This document shows positions 1 through 10,040 of a stretch of 64,000 nucleotides of DNA, one piece after another (within the stretch, counting starts at the first letter, position 1; every line of letters starts with the position of its first letter). The notes beneath the pieces are model-generated. The model was not told the DNA's origin. It saw only the letters and a list, made by a program, of their open reading frames with translations, and made no database searches. Position numbers and translations under genes: made by a program. The DNA comes from Spirosoma fluviale (lineage in GTDB: Bacteria > Bacteroidota > Bacteroidia > Cytophagales > Spirosomataceae), in NCBI GenBank assembly GCA_945901025.1, contig CAMDJW010000002.1, positions 186,001 to 250,000 of the forward strand. Direction: 5' to 3'.

Positions 1-713
1 AGACTTTTTAGTATTTTAATTAACGTGTCTCCTCCTACCGTATCAATCGCTCCTGAGAATTGCATGGGATAAAGTGCTTTCGTTTTATCCTCGAGGAATT
101 CCTGCCGATCGATTATCTCATCCACACCGATTGATTTCAAAAAACCGTGTAACTCTTTTTTCCCCGTAACGGCAATGACTTCATAGCCCAAATGTTTTAG
201 CAATAAAATACTGCACATTCCCAAACCTCCGGTAGCACCACTCACCACGATAGGACCATCGCTAGGGACAATACCATTTTGTAGCAAGGCCAACATGGCC
301 ATGCCGGCGGTCAAACCGGCCGTGCCAATTTGCATCGTTTTTTCAAGCTTTAGTCCTGAGGGTAATTTGATGATCCATGTAGATGGAATGGAAACATACT
401 CTGACAATCCTCCATGCGCATTCATGCCCAAATCGAAACCCGTAATGATAACTTGACTTCCAGGCTTAAACTTGCCCGTTGGGTCATTAATCACAATTCC
501 CGAAGCATCTATCCCTGGAATATGAGGAAAATTTCGAGTAATCCCTCGATGCCCAGAGGAAGAAAGAGCATCCTTGTAATTTAATGAGGAATAAAAAACT
601 TGTACAAGAACCTGCTCGGAATTTAAAACATCCATGGGGATATTTGACAAAGACGTTACATAGGTACCATCTCCATTTTCACTCGTCCATAAACCTTTAA
701 AAGTTTCCATCAT
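1..713 (-). CDS. YhdH/AcuI-type NAD(P)H quinone / acrylyl-CoA oxidoreductase (partial, 3' end outside window)
   Basis: Medium-chain dehydrogenase/reductase without the structural zinc lobe, of the YhdH/YhfP (AcuI) group, which reduces acrylyl-CoA or quinone-like enones with NADPH. I translated it from the minus strand; it is open from ATG at 713 (or the adjacent ATG at 710) to the window edge, about 237 residues of an expected 325-330. The GroES-like N-terminal half has the family's NYKD (about 45-48) and an HIPGIDASG stretch (about 64-72). The Rossmann loop SGATGGLG lies at about 158-165. The start abuts the stop of the upstream methyltransferase gene (stop codon 714-716), so the two are probably cotranscribed. 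The family is secure; the physiological substrate is not known. Confidence 0.85.
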   Translation of the reverse strand, partial: MMETFKGLWTSENGDGTYVTSLSNIPMDVLNSEQVLVQVFYSSLNYKDALSSSGHRGITRNFPHIPGIDASGIVINDPTGKFKPGSQVIITGFDLGMNAHGGLSEYVSIPSTWIIKLPSGLKLEKTMQIGTAGLTAGMAMLALLQNGIVPSDGPIVVSGATGGLGMCSILLLKHLGYEVIAVTGKKELHGFLKSIGVDEIIDRQEFLEDKTKALYPMQFSGAIDTVGGDTLIKILKS

Positions 714-1451
714 TTAATTCTTTGTCCAAAGAAAAATCATTCGTGGCGAATTTTGATCATCAAATGAATTTAATTGATAATCGCCCAACATGCCAGTCCA
801 GGTAAAACCTGAATTAAATGCATATTCAAAAAAATCCGATTGGGAAATCAATTCAACCTTTTCTTCAAAATGAAATGTCTCCTTTTGATCTGTAAAATCA
901 ATAGATTTATAGAGAAAACCATCTTTGGCCCAACGTTTTATCTCAAATGATATGCCTTGTTTGATCACTGTCTCTTGGCCAACTAAATGATTAAGCACAT
1001 AAGTAGGATTAAAGAAATCCATTAAAAAAACACCTCCCGGCTTTAATGCGGCACTTAATGAATTGAAAGCTGCTTGGTTATCAGACTTTACATCAAAATA
1101 ACCAAAGCTGGTAAAGAAATTACAGACCCATTCATAGACTCCCGCATTAGGCAGCGGGTCACGAATATCATGTACAAAAAAAGATAAATTATCCGTTGAA
1201 TAAAGATTAGCCGCCTCTATGTTTTTAGGGGACAAATCAAACCCGTCAACTTTAAATCCTAGTTCATGTAATGTTTTGGCATGTCTTCCCTGTCCACAAG
1301 CGGCATCTAAAACAAGGGTATTTTTAGGGGTTTTTAACTTTTGCTGAATAGCCTTTATGAAAGCTGAAGCTTCATTTTCATCTCTTTGATCATATAAAAT
1401 ATGGTAATAAGGAGAGTCAAACCAGGTACTAAACCATTTCAACTTAGACAT
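714..1451 (-). CDS. class I SAM-dependent methyltransferase
   Basis: A 245-residue soluble methyltransferase. Motif I is visible as LVLDAACGQGRH (about 46-57), followed by the acidic end of the second strand (GFDLSP, about 75-80) and a post-I motif near FVHDIRDPLP. The fold is the methyltransferase-25/11 type used on small molecules. The substrate cannot be told from sequence. The gene starts inside the stop of the GDP-fucose synthase gene (TAATG overlap at 1449-1453) and ends against the start of the oxidoreductase gene, so the three form a tight minus-strand operon. No membrane segment or signal peptide is seen. Confidence 0.85.
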   Translation of the reverse strand: MSKLKWFSTWFDSPYYHILYDQRDENEASAFIKAIQQKLKTPKNTLVLDAACGQGRHAKTLHELGFKVDGFDLSPKNIEAANLYSTDNLSFFVHDIRDPLPNAGVYEWVCNFFTSFGYFDVKSDNQAAFNSLSAALKPGGVFLMDFFNPTYVLNHLVGQETVIKQGISFEIKRWAKDGFLYKSIDFTDQKETFHFEEKVELISQSDFFEYAFNSGFTWTGMLGDYQLNSFDDQNSPRMIFLWTKN

Positions 1452-2389
1452 TATATACCAGTTTCAGTCAATTTTAAAAAATCCTGATAGGCTAATTTAA
1501 TGCCGTCTTCCAATGCTATTTTATGGTGCCATCCAAGGCCGTGAAGTTTAGAAACATCCATCAATTTTCTAGGCGTACCATCGGGCTTTGATGTGTCCCA
1601 AATTATTTCACCCTTAAATCCCACGATTTGTTTCACCAGGGCTGCCAAATTTTTAATCGTCACATCTTCGCCGGTACCTATATTGACCAACTCCGATTCA
1701 TTGTAATTTTCCATTAAAAACAAACAAGCCTCCGCAAGATCATCGGCATGTAAAAATTCCCGCATGGGTGATCCTGTTCCCCAGAGAGTCATTTCTGAAG
1801 CAGATTTTTCCTTGGCCTCATGAAATTTGCGAATCATCGCAGGTAACACGTGTGAATTAACTAAATCGTAATTATCGTTTGTACCGTATAAGTTCGTTGG
1901 CATAACCGATATGAAATTACATCCATATTGTGCCCGATAGGCCTCACACATTTTAATTCCGGCAATTTTAGCGATCGCGTAAGGCTCGTTCGTTGGCTCT
2001 AAATATCCACTCAATAAATAGGATTCCTTTAGGGGTTGCGGGGCTAATTTAGGGTATATGCAAGAAGACCCTAAGAACATTAATTTTTTAACTTTATTCA
2101 GATATGAATTATGTATAATGTTGTTTTGAATCGCTAAATTTTCATATAAAAAGTCGGCTCTATAGGTGTTATTTGCCACGATTCCGCCAACTTTTGCCGC
2201 GGCTAAAAATACATATTCCGGTTTTTCAACCTCAAAAAAATCTGCGACTTGCTGCTGATTTCTTAAATCTAATTCAGCAGATGTCCGGGTCAATAAATTA
2301 GTGTACCCCAATGATGTTAATTTTCGAACGATCGCGGACCCAACCATTCCTCGATGGCCAGCTACATATATTTTAGACTCTTTTTCCAA
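1451..2389 (-). CDS. fcl: GDP-L-fucose synthase
   Basis: Converts GDP-4-keto-6-deoxymannose to GDP-L-fucose by 3,5-epimerisation and NADPH-dependent reduction, providing fucose for surface glycans. At 312 residues it has the usual length. The extended-SDR nucleotide loop GHRGMVG is at 11-17 and the catalytic YxxxK pair is Y137/K141, preceded by the family's GSSCIYP stretch (107-113). The partner enzyme GDP-mannose 4,6-dehydratase (gmd), often adjacent, is not in the window. It is the first gene of a three-gene minus-strand operon. Upstream, 2390-2512 is an AT-rich divergent intergenic region. Confidence 0.95.
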   Translation of the reverse strand: MEKESKIYVAGHRGMVGSAIVRKLTSLGYTNLLTRTSAELDLRNQQQVADFFEVEKPEYVFLAAAKVGGIVANNTYRADFLYENLAIQNNIIHNSYLNKVKKLMFLGSSCIYPKLAPQPLKESYLLSGYLEPTNEPYAIAKIAGIKMCEAYRAQYGCNFISVMPTNLYGTNDNYDLVNSHVLPAMIRKFHEAKEKSASEMTLWGTGSPMREFLHADDLAEACLFLMENYNESELVNIGTGEDVTIKNLAALVKQIVGFKGEIIWDTSKPDGTPRKLMDVSKLHGLGWHHKIALEDGIKLAYQDFLKLTETGI

Positions 2390-2469
2390 TTCAACAAAAT
2401 TTTTAATCCAACAACATTTTAAAATTTAAGCAAATTACATATTATCACGCATCTAATCATTTTAATTTA

Positions 2470-2477
2470 TAATTTTG
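2470..2477 (+). promoter_or_regulatory. Bacteroidota -7 box (TAnnTTTG) for the 2513 gene
   Basis: TAATTTTG matches the Bacteroidota -7 consensus TAnnTTTG, 35 nt before the ATG at 2513. No good TTG -33 element lies at the expected distance, so the call rests on the -7 box and position only. Confidence 0.4.
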
Positions 2478-2512
2478 AGAAATTTTTTAGCGATCTGTGC
2501 GTTAATCCAAAA

Positions 2513-3466
2513 ATGAGTATTCGGAAATTATATATTTTGTTATTTTGGTTCATGGGCTCAATCGCCTATGGTCAAAACAACGCAATTACTTCCAGCAAAA
2601 AGCCAGTAATAGACACGACCGTTAAATCCAAAGGAATTCTTGGGGGTAGGCTCTCCACGGGATTAGAAAATAGTGTCGATAAAATTAAGCAAGAAAGTGC
2701 GGAATGGAAAAAGGAAAGTCGTGCCTTTATTGAAGAACTTGGGATCAAAGACATTGGGGTAAAAGCTAGTATCGCATCGAGGAAAATCAAGAAAAAATTG
2801 GTTGCTAAAGATGAGTATGCCAACATTAAAACAGATCGACGCTTGGGCCAATATGGAAGTGGAAACCGTAGTACGGTAGAGGAAATAAATGTGGTCAAAT
2901 TTGTAGAAGATGAATCGCTTAGCGCTTATGCTCAAGAAATCTGGTGGTTTGATCCAAATCAATCGCGCATCGTAAACTCATCCATTAAAGACAATAAAAC
3001 CGCGCAAATCTGCCATGGTCCGTTCAAGAAAATAGTCAATAATGTCGTCGTTGAACAAGGGTTTTTCTTTATGGGAACAAAAGATGGTCGCTGGGAAACT
3101 TTTGGACCTGAAAATGAGTTAGAGACTAAAGTTTATTATGAACGTGGATTTTTAGCTGGTTCAAGTATTTCGTATCATGACGAGGCAAAAAAGAAAATCA
3201 AGCAAGTAGTTCCAAATTTTTATGGAAAAACAAGGGGCAATTATTTTTCTTTTTATCAGAGTGGTAATTTAAAAGAAGATGGTAAATTTGATGACTCAAT
3301 CAGAATAGGCCGTTGGCGTGAATATTACGAATTTGGAACTGGGGGAAGATTAAAAAAAGAGTGGCGTTATGGGAAAGATAAATTTGATGTATCGGAACCT
3401 ATATTAATGGTAGAGCGAGATTCCCAAGGAAAAATTATCTATCAGAATAATCAAAAATTTGATTAA
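2513..3466 (+). CDS. exported MORN/YwqK-like repeat protein, function unknown
   Basis: A 317-residue protein with a signal peptide (hydrophobic 5-19, cleavage likely after AYG, about residue 20). The middle is lysine-rich and probably helical. The C-terminal third has repeated YxxG/GxW segments such as DGRWETFG, SGNLKEDGKF and GRWREYYEFGTGG, typical of MORN_2/YwqK-type repeats found in many exported Bacteroidota proteins. These are structural beta-hairpin repeats with no known catalysis. Its stop overlaps the start of the next small gene by one base (TAATG), so the two are translationally coupled. No specific function can be given. Confidence 0.7.
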   Translation: MSIRKLYILLFWFMGSIAYGQNNAITSSKKPVIDTTVKSKGILGGRLSTGLENSVDKIKQESAEWKKESRAFIEELGIKDIGVKASIASRKIKKKLVAKDEYANIKTDRRLGQYGSGNRSTVEEINVVKFVEDESLSAYAQEIWWFDPNQSRIVNSSIKDNKTAQICHGPFKKIVNNVVVEQGFFFMGTKDGRWETFGPENELETKVYYERGFLAGSSISYHDEAKKKIKQVVPNFYGKTRGNYFSFYQSGNLKEDGKFDDSIRIGRWREYYEFGTGGRLKKEWRYGKDKFDVSEPILMVERDSQGKIIYQNNQKFD

Positions 3467-3828
3467 TGAAAGCATTTTGTTTGTTTATGGTGTTGCTTGG
3501 GTCTCTTGGAATGATGTTTTATTCCCATGAAGCGCAATCAAACATTTCACCCATTAACACATCTCAATTTACTTGGCACACGGAAGAAAGTTTTCATGCC
3601 CATGGAACCACACACCCATTAAACTCATCAAACAACGCTGAGGAGGAAGAAGATGACGAAGTAAATGATGAAGATGAATTTAATTTAAAGTCTGTGTTTT
3701 TTAAAAAAGAAACTCCATTTACTCCTATACATTTTTTAGAGAATTTAATTTCAATACATTCGCAACCTAGGCTTTCAAAGCCATTTTTAAAACCTCAATT
3801 TACCCCTCCAGACCTTGATATTGATTAA
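3466..3828 (+). CDS. small exported acidic protein, unknown
   Basis: A 120-residue protein with an N-terminal hydrophobic segment (about 3-19), probably a signal peptide. It has a histidine-containing stretch (SFHAHGTTH, about 43-51) and a very acidic run of Glu/Asp at about 58-72, then a proline-rich C-terminus. I do not recognise a family. The start is fixed by the TAATG overlap with the upstream MORN-like gene, and the SulP gene follows 35 nt later, so it may belong to the same transcript. The acidic/His composition could bind cations, but that is only a guess. Confidence 0.55.
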   Translation: MKAFCLFMVLLGSLGMMFYSHEAQSNISPINTSQFTWHTEESFHAHGTTHPLNSSNNAEEEEDDEVNDEDEFNLKSVFFKKETPFTPIHFLENLISIHSQPRLSKPFLKPQFTPPDLDID

Positions 3829-3863
3829 CAAAATTCATTTTAATAAAAATTTAACTAATCAAT

Positions 3864-5399
3864 ATGAATATTACTTCTAATATTAAAGCAATCATTTCAG
3901 GTGATTGGAAATCAGGTATTGCTGTTTTTTTAGTAGCATTGCCCTTATGTCTTGGAATTGCGCTCGCCTCAGGAGCGCCCTTAATGTCAGGCTTAATTGC
4001 CGGAATTATAGGGGGTGTTATCGTTACCCTTATTTCAGGGTCTGAATTATCTGTCAGTGGCCCAGCAGCTGGTCTTACCATCATTGTGGCAAATGCCATT
4101 GTAACACTAGGTTCATTCCAAGGGTTTTTAGTGGCTGTCATTCTAGCAGGACTGATCCAAGTGGCATTAGGTATCCTTAAATTAGGTAAGATTGGGAGCT
4201 TTTTCCCTTCTTCAGTGATTCGAGGTATGCTAGTTGCGATAGGGATTGTTATTATCTTAAAGCAAATTCCTCATGCGATCGGGGATGATTTGGATTTTAT
4301 TGGGGAGCTTGAATTTAATCAAAGTTCTGATGGACAAAATTCATTTTCTGAAATCCTATCGGCTTTTGATACCCTAAAACCCGGAGCATTTATCATCGCA
4401 TTTTCAGGGCTTATCATTTTGTTTTCTTGGCCCTGGATCATTCGAAAAATAACGTTTTTGACGGCAATTCCCGCATCATTGTTGGTGGTATTAATCGGAG
4501 TGCTAACGAATGAATTACTGAAAATATATTCACCTGCGATGTATCTGGGTAATTCCCAAGAGCATATGGTTAATTTACCCATATTCAATTCTATTGGAGA
4601 ATTAGCTGGTGGACTTGCAAGACCGGATTGGAATTATTTGACAAATCCTGCTATCTATTCCATTGCCATCACACTTGCCATTGTGGCTAGTTTAGAAACA
4701 TTGCTTTCTTTGGAGGCCATTGATTCGCTAGACCCTTTAAAAAGAATTTCATCTGCCGACAGGGAATTGGTCGCTCAGGGAGTTGGCAATTTAACGAGTG
4801 GCTTATTGGGCGGATTACCTATTACTTCTGTGATCGTTCGATCTTCAACAAATGTCTATTCGGGTGGAAAAACTAGGATGTCCAGCTTCATACATGGTTT
4901 ATTGTTAGTGGTGGCGGTACTTTTTTTACCTCTCTATCTAAATAAGATTCCACTGTCATGTTTGGCTAGTATTTTATTATTTACTGGTTATAAATTGGCT
5001 CATCCCAAAGAATTCAAAAAAATATTTTCAGAAGGTTGGAAACAGTGGATTCCGTTTATATCAACGATCATAGCCGTTGTAGCCATCGATTTATTATGGG
5101 GGATTTTTATAGGCACGTTTATTGGGTTGATTTTTGTGGTCCTAACCAATTACGAATCTGTTTTTTCCGTCTTCCATAATGGAAATGAGGTATTAATTAA
5201 ATTCCAGAAAGATGTAACTTTCCTTCATAAAATGTCATTAAAGGAAACATTTCGGAAAATACCTACGGGTTCAGAGGTCTATATTGACGCATCAAAAGTG
5301 CACTTCATGGACCATGATATTAAATTATTAATTACTGAATTTATGTCAACTGCCAAAGAACGTGGCATTGATGTTGATTTTAAACAAAAACAAAAATAA
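3864..5399 (+). CDS. SulP-family inorganic anion (probably bicarbonate) transporter
   Basis: A 511-residue inner-membrane transporter of the SulP/SLC26 family. The first 420 residues are hydrophobic with many membrane segments and carry the family's early motif (PLCLGIALASGAPLMSGLIA, about 28-47). The C-terminal part (about 435-511) is a short STAS domain with the typical stretch EVYIDASKVHFMDHD. The gene is followed after 2 nt by a beta-carbonic anhydrase. SulP plus carbonic anhydrase is a recurrent pair in marine and freshwater bacteria and points to bicarbonate uptake rather than sulfate; that substrate is inferred from context only. No sulfate-assimilation genes are adjacent. Confidence 0.9.
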   Translation: MNITSNIKAIISGDWKSGIAVFLVALPLCLGIALASGAPLMSGLIAGIIGGVIVTLISGSELSVSGPAAGLTIIVANAIVTLGSFQGFLVAVILAGLIQVALGILKLGKIGSFFPSSVIRGMLVAIGIVIILKQIPHAIGDDLDFIGELEFNQSSDGQNSFSEILSAFDTLKPGAFIIAFSGLIILFSWPWIIRKITFLTAIPASLLVVLIGVLTNELLKIYSPAMYLGNSQEHMVNLPIFNSIGELAGGLARPDWNYLTNPAIYSIAITLAIVASLETLLSLEAIDSLDPLKRISSADRELVAQGVGNLTSGLLGGLPITSVIVRSSTNVYSGGKTRMSSFIHGLLLVVAVLFLPLYLNKIPLSCLASILLFTGYKLAHPKEFKKIFSEGWKQWIPFISTIIAVVAIDLLWGIFIGTFIGLIFVVLTNYESVFSVFHNGNEVLIKFQKDVTFLHKMSLKETFRKIPTGSEVYIDASKVHFMDHDIKLLITEFMSTAKERGIDVDFKQKQK

Positions 5400-5401
5400 A
5401 A

Positions 5402-6034
5402 ATGAAAGAATATAAAAAACTACTTCTAAGTAACAAGGCATGGGCTAGCGAGCGTCTTGAAGTGGACGAGCACTATTTTGACGATTTATCTAAGGATCAA
5501 AATCCACTATTTCTTTGGATTGGTTGTGCTGATTCTAGGGTGCCTGCCGAAGAAATTACTCATGCAGATCCAGGTGAAATTTTTGTACACCGAAATGTGG
5601 CAAATATGGTAGTTCATACTGATATGAACCTTTTATCTGTTTTGCAATATGCCGTAGAAGTTTTAAAAATCAGGCATATTATCGTATGTGGCCATTATAA
5701 TTGTGGGGGCGTAAAAGCTGCCATGACCAATAAAGACTTTGGTTTAATCAATAAATGGTTAAGAAATATCAAGGAAGTTTATGAGAAGCACTATGATGAG
5801 TTGCAGGCGATTGAAAACGAACAATCTCGCTTTAATGCAATGGTCGAACTGAACGTTAAAGAACAAATTCAAAATTTAGCTAAGACAACGATTGTTCAAA
5901 AAGCTTGGAAATCTAGTCAATTACCTCATTTGCATGGATGGGTTTTTGACATTCATAAAGGTGAAATAAAAGAAGTGGTGAATATTTCCGCTGGAGAATG
6001 GGAAAGCCCTGTCTTTAAATACGAATTTGAATAA
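5402..6034 (+). CDS. can: beta-class carbonic anhydrase
   Basis: Zinc enzyme interconverting CO2 and bicarbonate in the cytoplasm. At 210 residues the length is normal. The zinc ligands are C42, H98 and C101 (motifs CADSRVP and CGHYNCGG) and the Asp-Arg dyad is D44/R46; HRNVAN (63-68) is the usual second motif. It starts 2 nt after the SulP stop and ends just before a strong terminator, so SulP and the anhydrase form the end of a unit. Together they may supply bicarbonate to carboxylases, for example to carbamoyl-phosphate synthase, whose small subunit is elsewhere in this window. Confidence 0.95.
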   Translation: MKEYKKLLLSNKAWASERLEVDEHYFDDLSKDQNPLFLWIGCADSRVPAEEITHADPGEIFVHRNVANMVVHTDMNLLSVLQYAVEVLKIRHIIVCGHYNCGGVKAAMTNKDFGLINKWLRNIKEVYEKHYDELQAIENEQSRFNAMVELNVKEQIQNLAKTTIVQKAWKSSQLPHLHGWVFDIHKGEIKEVVNISAGEWESPVFKYEFE

Positions 6035-6037
6035 ATT

Positions 6038-6069
6038 AAAAAGGCCTGAAAATTCAGGCCTTTTTTTTT
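6038..6069 (+). terminator. bidirectional intrinsic terminator between can and aspS
   Basis: A near-perfect inverted repeat GGCCTGAA-AA-TTCAGGCC, flanked by an A-run on the left and a T-run of about nine on the right. It can terminate the can transcript, and on the other strand the aspS transcript. The aspS stop codon (6068-6070) lies inside its T-run. Confidence 0.9.
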
Positions 6070-7831
6070 ACAAATTTGTTTTTATTTTCAACTCGTCTAG
6101 CTGAGCTTGAGCGAGCGGGGAAGGTGAGTCAATCATGACATCTCGGCCCGCATTGTTTTTAGGGAATGCGATATAATCCCGAATCGAATCAGTGCCTCCA
6201 AACAAGGAGCATAATCGGTCGAAACCAAATGCCAAGCCACCATGTGGAGGTGCCCCATACTCAAAAGCATCTAATAAAAATCCGAATTGTGCTTTGGCTT
6301 CTTCAGGAGAAAAGCCCAAAACTTCAAACATGTTAGATTGCAAATCTTTTTGGAAAATACGAATCGATCCCCCTCCTACTTCCACCCCATTAATGACTAA
6401 ATCGTAGGCATTTGCTCTAACTTTTCCAAAATCTCCTGCCTCCATCAAAGGAATATCTTCGGGCTTTGGGCTCGTAAAAGGGTGATGCATTGCAAACCAG
6501 CGATCTTCCTCTTCCCCATATTCTAATAAAGGGAAATCGACAACCCAATGAACTTGATAATTATCCGGATCCCTCAAGCCTAATCTTGTTCCCATTTCTA
6601 AACGCAATTCATTCAACTGCTTTCGTACTTTATCGCCATCGCCGGATAAGATTAATATCAAATCTCCAGGTTCAGCCTTACAAGCCTTGGCCCAAGTGGC
6701 AAGATCCTCTTCGCTATAAAATTTGTCGACCGAAGATTTCACAATCCCATCAGGCTGAACGCGCGCATAAATCAATCCTTTTGCTCCTATTTGTGGCCGG
6801 CGTACAAAATCGGTCAACTCATCTAATTGCTTACGCGTATATTCCGCGGCGCCTTTCACACAAATTCCTACGACCGTATTGACAGAATCAAACACTTGGA
6901 AATCTTTTCCAGATGTTAAATCTACCCCTTCCGCTTTAAATTCAACAAATTTCATGTCAAATCTAATATCAGGCTTATCAGATCCATACCATTTCATTGC
7001 ATCTGCATAAGTCATCCTAGACACTGTTCCGATATCGATTTTCTTTACCTGCAAAAACAAATGTCGAATCAACCCTTCAAACATATTTAATATGTCTTCC
7101 TGCTCCACAAAAGACATCTCGCAATCAATCTGCGTAAATTCTGGTTGGCGATCTGCGCGCAAATCTTCATCTCTAAAACACTTGACCAATTGATAATAAC
7201 GGTCAAATCCGGACACCATTAATAATTGCTTAAATGTCTGCGGGGATTGAGGAAGGGCATAAAATTCACCTGGATTCATGCGGGAGGGAACGACAAAATC
7301 CCTAGCACCCTCAGGTGTTGACTTAATCAAAACAGGCGTTTCCACCTCAATAAAATCCTTATTATCTAAGTAATTACGAACTTCCCTAGCCACTTGGTGA
7401 CGTAGACGAAGACTCTCTCGGATCGGATTTCTTCGTAAATCTAAATACCGATATTTCATTCGAATATCATCCCCGCCATCCGTTTCATCCTCAATTAAAA
7501 AAGGAGGGAGTTTTGCGGGATTCAAAATTCGTATGTTTTTAATTTTTATTTCAATATCGCCAGTAGGCAATTTATCATTCTTAGCTAAACGCTCCACGAC
7601 TACGCCTACAGCCTCAATCACGAACTCGCGGCCCAAACCTCTTGCTATTACAAGCGCCTCAGGACTCGATTTTCCTTCTTCTAACATCAACTGCGTTATG
7701 CCATACCGGTCTCTTAAATCCACCCAAATCATTCCCCCTTTATCTCTTGATTTATGAACCCAGCCACATAAAGTCACTTCTTGACCTACCTCTGTGATCC
7801 GTAATTCTCCGTTCGTGTGTGTACGTAACAT
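6068..7831 (-). CDS. aspS: aspartyl-tRNA synthetase
   Basis: Charges tRNA-Asp in the cytoplasm. At 587 residues it is the long bacterial type. It has an N-terminal OB-fold anticodon-binding domain (about 1-105, with [19 protein letters not shown]), the class II core with motif 2 ([19 protein letters not shown], about 215-233) and motif 3 (GLAFGFDRL near 535), and the bacterial GAD insertion between them. The downstream stop lies in the shared terminator. The start is the ATG at 7829-7831, about 27 nt below a TAnnTTTG box. It is an isolated single-gene unit. Confidence 0.97.
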   Translation of the reverse strand: MLRTHTNGELRITEVGQEVTLCGWVHKSRDKGGMIWVDLRDRYGITQLMLEEGKSSPEALVIARGLGREFVIEAVGVVVERLAKNDKLPTGDIEIKIKNIRILNPAKLPPFLIEDETDGGDDIRMKYRYLDLRRNPIRESLRLRHQVAREVRNYLDNKDFIEVETPVLIKSTPEGARDFVVPSRMNPGEFYALPQSPQTFKQLLMVSGFDRYYQLVKCFRDEDLRADRQPEFTQIDCEMSFVEQEDILNMFEGLIRHLFLQVKKIDIGTVSRMTYADAMKWYGSDKPDIRFDMKFVEFKAEGVDLTSGKDFQVFDSVNTVVGICVKGAAEYTRKQLDELTDFVRRPQIGAKGLIYARVQPDGIVKSSVDKFYSEEDLATWAKACKAEPGDLILILSGDGDKVRKQLNELRLEMGTRLGLRDPDNYQVHWVVDFPLLEYGEEEDRWFAMHHPFTSPKPEDIPLMEAGDFGKVRANAYDLVINGVEVGGGSIRIFQKDLQSNMFEVLGFSPEEAKAQFGFLLDAFEYGAPPHGGLAFGFDRLCSLFGGTDSIRDYIAFPKNNAGRDVMIDSPSPLAQAQLDELKIKTNL

Positions 7832-7857
7832 ATATTATTGTGCCAATTAAATTTGTG

Positions 7858-7865
7858 CAAAATTA
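7858..7865 (-). promoter_or_regulatory. Bacteroidota -7 box for aspS
   Basis: On the minus strand this reads TAATTTTG, a full match to TAnnTTTG, about 27 nt upstream of the aspS ATG. The -33 region is T-rich but lacks a clear TTTG. Confidence 0.5.
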
Positions 7866-7946
7866 CTGAAATTGGATTGAGGGAAAAACATTTAGCTGTT
7901 TATTCTTTAAATCCTTAATTTAGTGCTTTGAAATTTTTGTGTGTTT

Positions 7947-9416
7947 ATGGCTAATTTCGGAATTGTTGGATCAGGTATTGGCGGAATTGCATTAGCCATT
8001 CGGATGGCTTGTTTAGGCCAAAAAGTAGTTGTTTTTGAGGCCAATGGATATCCTGGTGGCAAATTATCTCAAATTGATTTAAGTGGCTATCGCTTCGATG
8101 CGGGACCTTCTCTTTTTACCTTGCCCAAGCTCGTGGATGAACTCTTTGAACTCGCGGGAAAAAACCCAAAAGATTATTTTAATTACGTTCGATTACCTGA
8201 AATATGTAAATACTTTTGGACCGATGGAACTCAGCTTTCTACCCATGCGGATCCAATGGAAACCGCAACTGAAATGGCCAAAACATTAGGAGAGGAGCAA
8301 GACAATATAGCTGCATTTTTGAAGGGACTCCAACATAAATATGAAATCATTAGTGAACTTTTTTTAGAAAATTCACTTCAAGATCTCAACACGTGGACCA
8401 GTAAAAAAGCCATGAGGGGCTATTTGAACATCCCAAATTTGGGTTTATTTTCAACCATGCATTCCTACCATGCGAGAAGATTTAAACATCCAAAAACGGT
8501 TCAGTTATTTGACCGATATGCCACCTATAACGGCTCCAATCCTTATCAAACCCCAGCGACTTTATCCGTTATTCCTAACTTAGAATATAACATTGGTGCA
8601 TTTATGCCAGTAGGGGGTATGATTTCCATTACCAACTCATTATGCCGATTAGCCAAGGAATTAGGGGTCGAATTTAGGATGAATGAGAAGGTGGAGGAAA
8701 TTGTAACTGAGGACCAGCGAGCCGTAGGTATAAAAACAGCCAAAGGTATATTTGCCTTTGATCACATAGCTAGTAATATGGACATTAGGCCAAGCTATAA
8801 AAATTTATTGCCCCAAATTCAAGCCCCAAAAAAGCTTTTGAATCAAGAACGGTCAAGCTCCGGGGTTATATTTTATTGGGGAATGAATCGAAAATTTGAT
8901 GCCCTAGGTGTTCACAATATTTTCTTTTCAGATCATTATAAGGAGGAATTCAAATGTATTTTTGAGGAAAAAACGTTGTTGGATGACCCAACAATATACC
9001 TCCATATTTCCAGTAAAGTAGCCACAGAGGATGCTCCCGAAGGTTGTGAAAATTGGTTTATTTTAATCAACTCACCCGCAAACGAGGGCCAGGATTGGGA
9101 TGATTTAGTTCAAAAAACAAAAGCTAAGGTCATTCAAAAAATTTCAAAATGCCTAGGGATAGAGGTTGAACCTTACATCGTCGCGGAAGATATTTTAGAC
9201 CCGCGATCGATCGAATCCAGAACGTCTTCATCAGGGGGAGCACTTTATGGAAATGCGTCCAATAATAAATTTGCGGCGTTTTTGAGACATCCTAATTATA
9301 GGTCAGCGATTAAAAATTTATATTGGGTGGGAGGAAGTGTCCATCCAGGAGGAGGAATCCCATTGTGCCTTTCTTCCGCCAAAATTGCAGCCAAACAATT
9401 TCAAGAAAATAATTAA
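7947..9416 (+). CDS. carotenoid desaturase, CrtI/CrtD family
   Basis: FAD-dependent phytoene-desaturase-type oxidoreductase of 489 residues. The N-terminal dinucleotide motif GSGIGG is at 8-13, followed by the ExxxxPGGK region (about 28-37). The C-terminal flavin motif WVGGSVHPGGGIPLCLSSAK is typical of CrtI-like enzymes. The early part resembles Bacteroidota hydroxycarotenoid 3,4-desaturases (CrtD) as I remember them, but CrtI and CrtD are hard to separate by eye. A GTG at 7941 is in frame, but the ATG at 7947 places the FAD motif at the usual distance from the N-terminus. No other carotenoid gene is nearby. Confidence 0.8.
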   Translation: MANFGIVGSGIGGIALAIRMACLGQKVVVFEANGYPGGKLSQIDLSGYRFDAGPSLFTLPKLVDELFELAGKNPKDYFNYVRLPEICKYFWTDGTQLSTHADPMETATEMAKTLGEEQDNIAAFLKGLQHKYEIISELFLENSLQDLNTWTSKKAMRGYLNIPNLGLFSTMHSYHARRFKHPKTVQLFDRYATYNGSNPYQTPATLSVIPNLEYNIGAFMPVGGMISITNSLCRLAKELGVEFRMNEKVEEIVTEDQRAVGIKTAKGIFAFDHIASNMDIRPSYKNLLPQIQAPKKLLNQERSSSGVIFYWGMNRKFDALGVHNIFFSDHYKEEFKCIFEEKTLLDDPTIYLHISSKVATEDAPEGCENWFILINSPANEGQDWDDLVQKTKAKVIQKISKCLGIEVEPYIVAEDILDPRSIESRTSSSGGALYGNASNNKFAAFLRHPNYRSAIKNLYWVGGSVHPGGGIPLCLSSAKIAAKQFQENN

Positions 9417-9443
9417 TTTTACATATTAAAAATAAGATTAAAA

Positions 9444-9920
9444 ATGATACAAAGACCTCAATCCATTTTTTTAGCCATCGTTGTTTTAGCACAAAGCTTC
9501 GTCGGATATGGTTTACCTATATGGACTAAAACGGGTAGTTCAGGACAAAGTGCGGAAATGACTAATATCCATTGGTCCATCTCTCAAAATGGATCTATTG
9601 TCAATGAACACTCCCATCTTGCCCTAGCCTTATTGCTAACGGCATCGACGCTTTTGACAATACTCATCCTTTTTTCATTTAAAAATAGAGTACGCCAAAT
9701 GACCCTCGGCCTAGTAAATTCATTATTAATAGCCGGTTCGATGGCTTATACTTTTTGGATTATTTTCAAACAAGCGATGCCTATTTTTGAACCGGAAAAT
9801 CAAGGAGCTTATGGCTTCGGATTTTATGCCATGGTCGTCTCATTATTGGCTAATATGATTGCTAATCGACTCATCCGAAAAGATGAAATGTTGGTACAAT
9901 CCTCAAACAGAATGCGTTAG
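9444..9920 (+). CDS. DUF4293 family membrane protein
   Basis: A 158-residue integral membrane protein with about four predicted membrane segments (roughly 6-24, 55-75, 84-104 and 120-142) and the Bacteroidota-specific DUF4293 opening MIQRPQSIFLAI. The loop after the first segment is polar (WTKTGSSGQSAEMTN). Function is unknown. It follows the carotenoid desaturase by 27 nt and may be cotranscribed. About 215 bp without a gene separates it from recQ. Confidence 0.8.
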   Translation: MIQRPQSIFLAIVVLAQSFVGYGLPIWTKTGSSGQSAEMTNIHWSISQNGSIVNEHSHLALALLLTASTLLTILILFSFKNRVRQMTLGLVNSLLIAGSMAYTFWIIFKQAMPIFEPENQGAYGFGFYAMVVSLLANMIANRLIRKDEMLVQSSNRMR

Positions 9921-10040
9921 ACCGCAATAAATTACAATTATTTAAGTCGATTATTCTATTTAAAATGGAAGTTCATAGCGTCATTTCCTGATAAAATTGG
10001 ACTCAACCTTAATTACTAATCTTTTTTGCTGTGGATTGGA

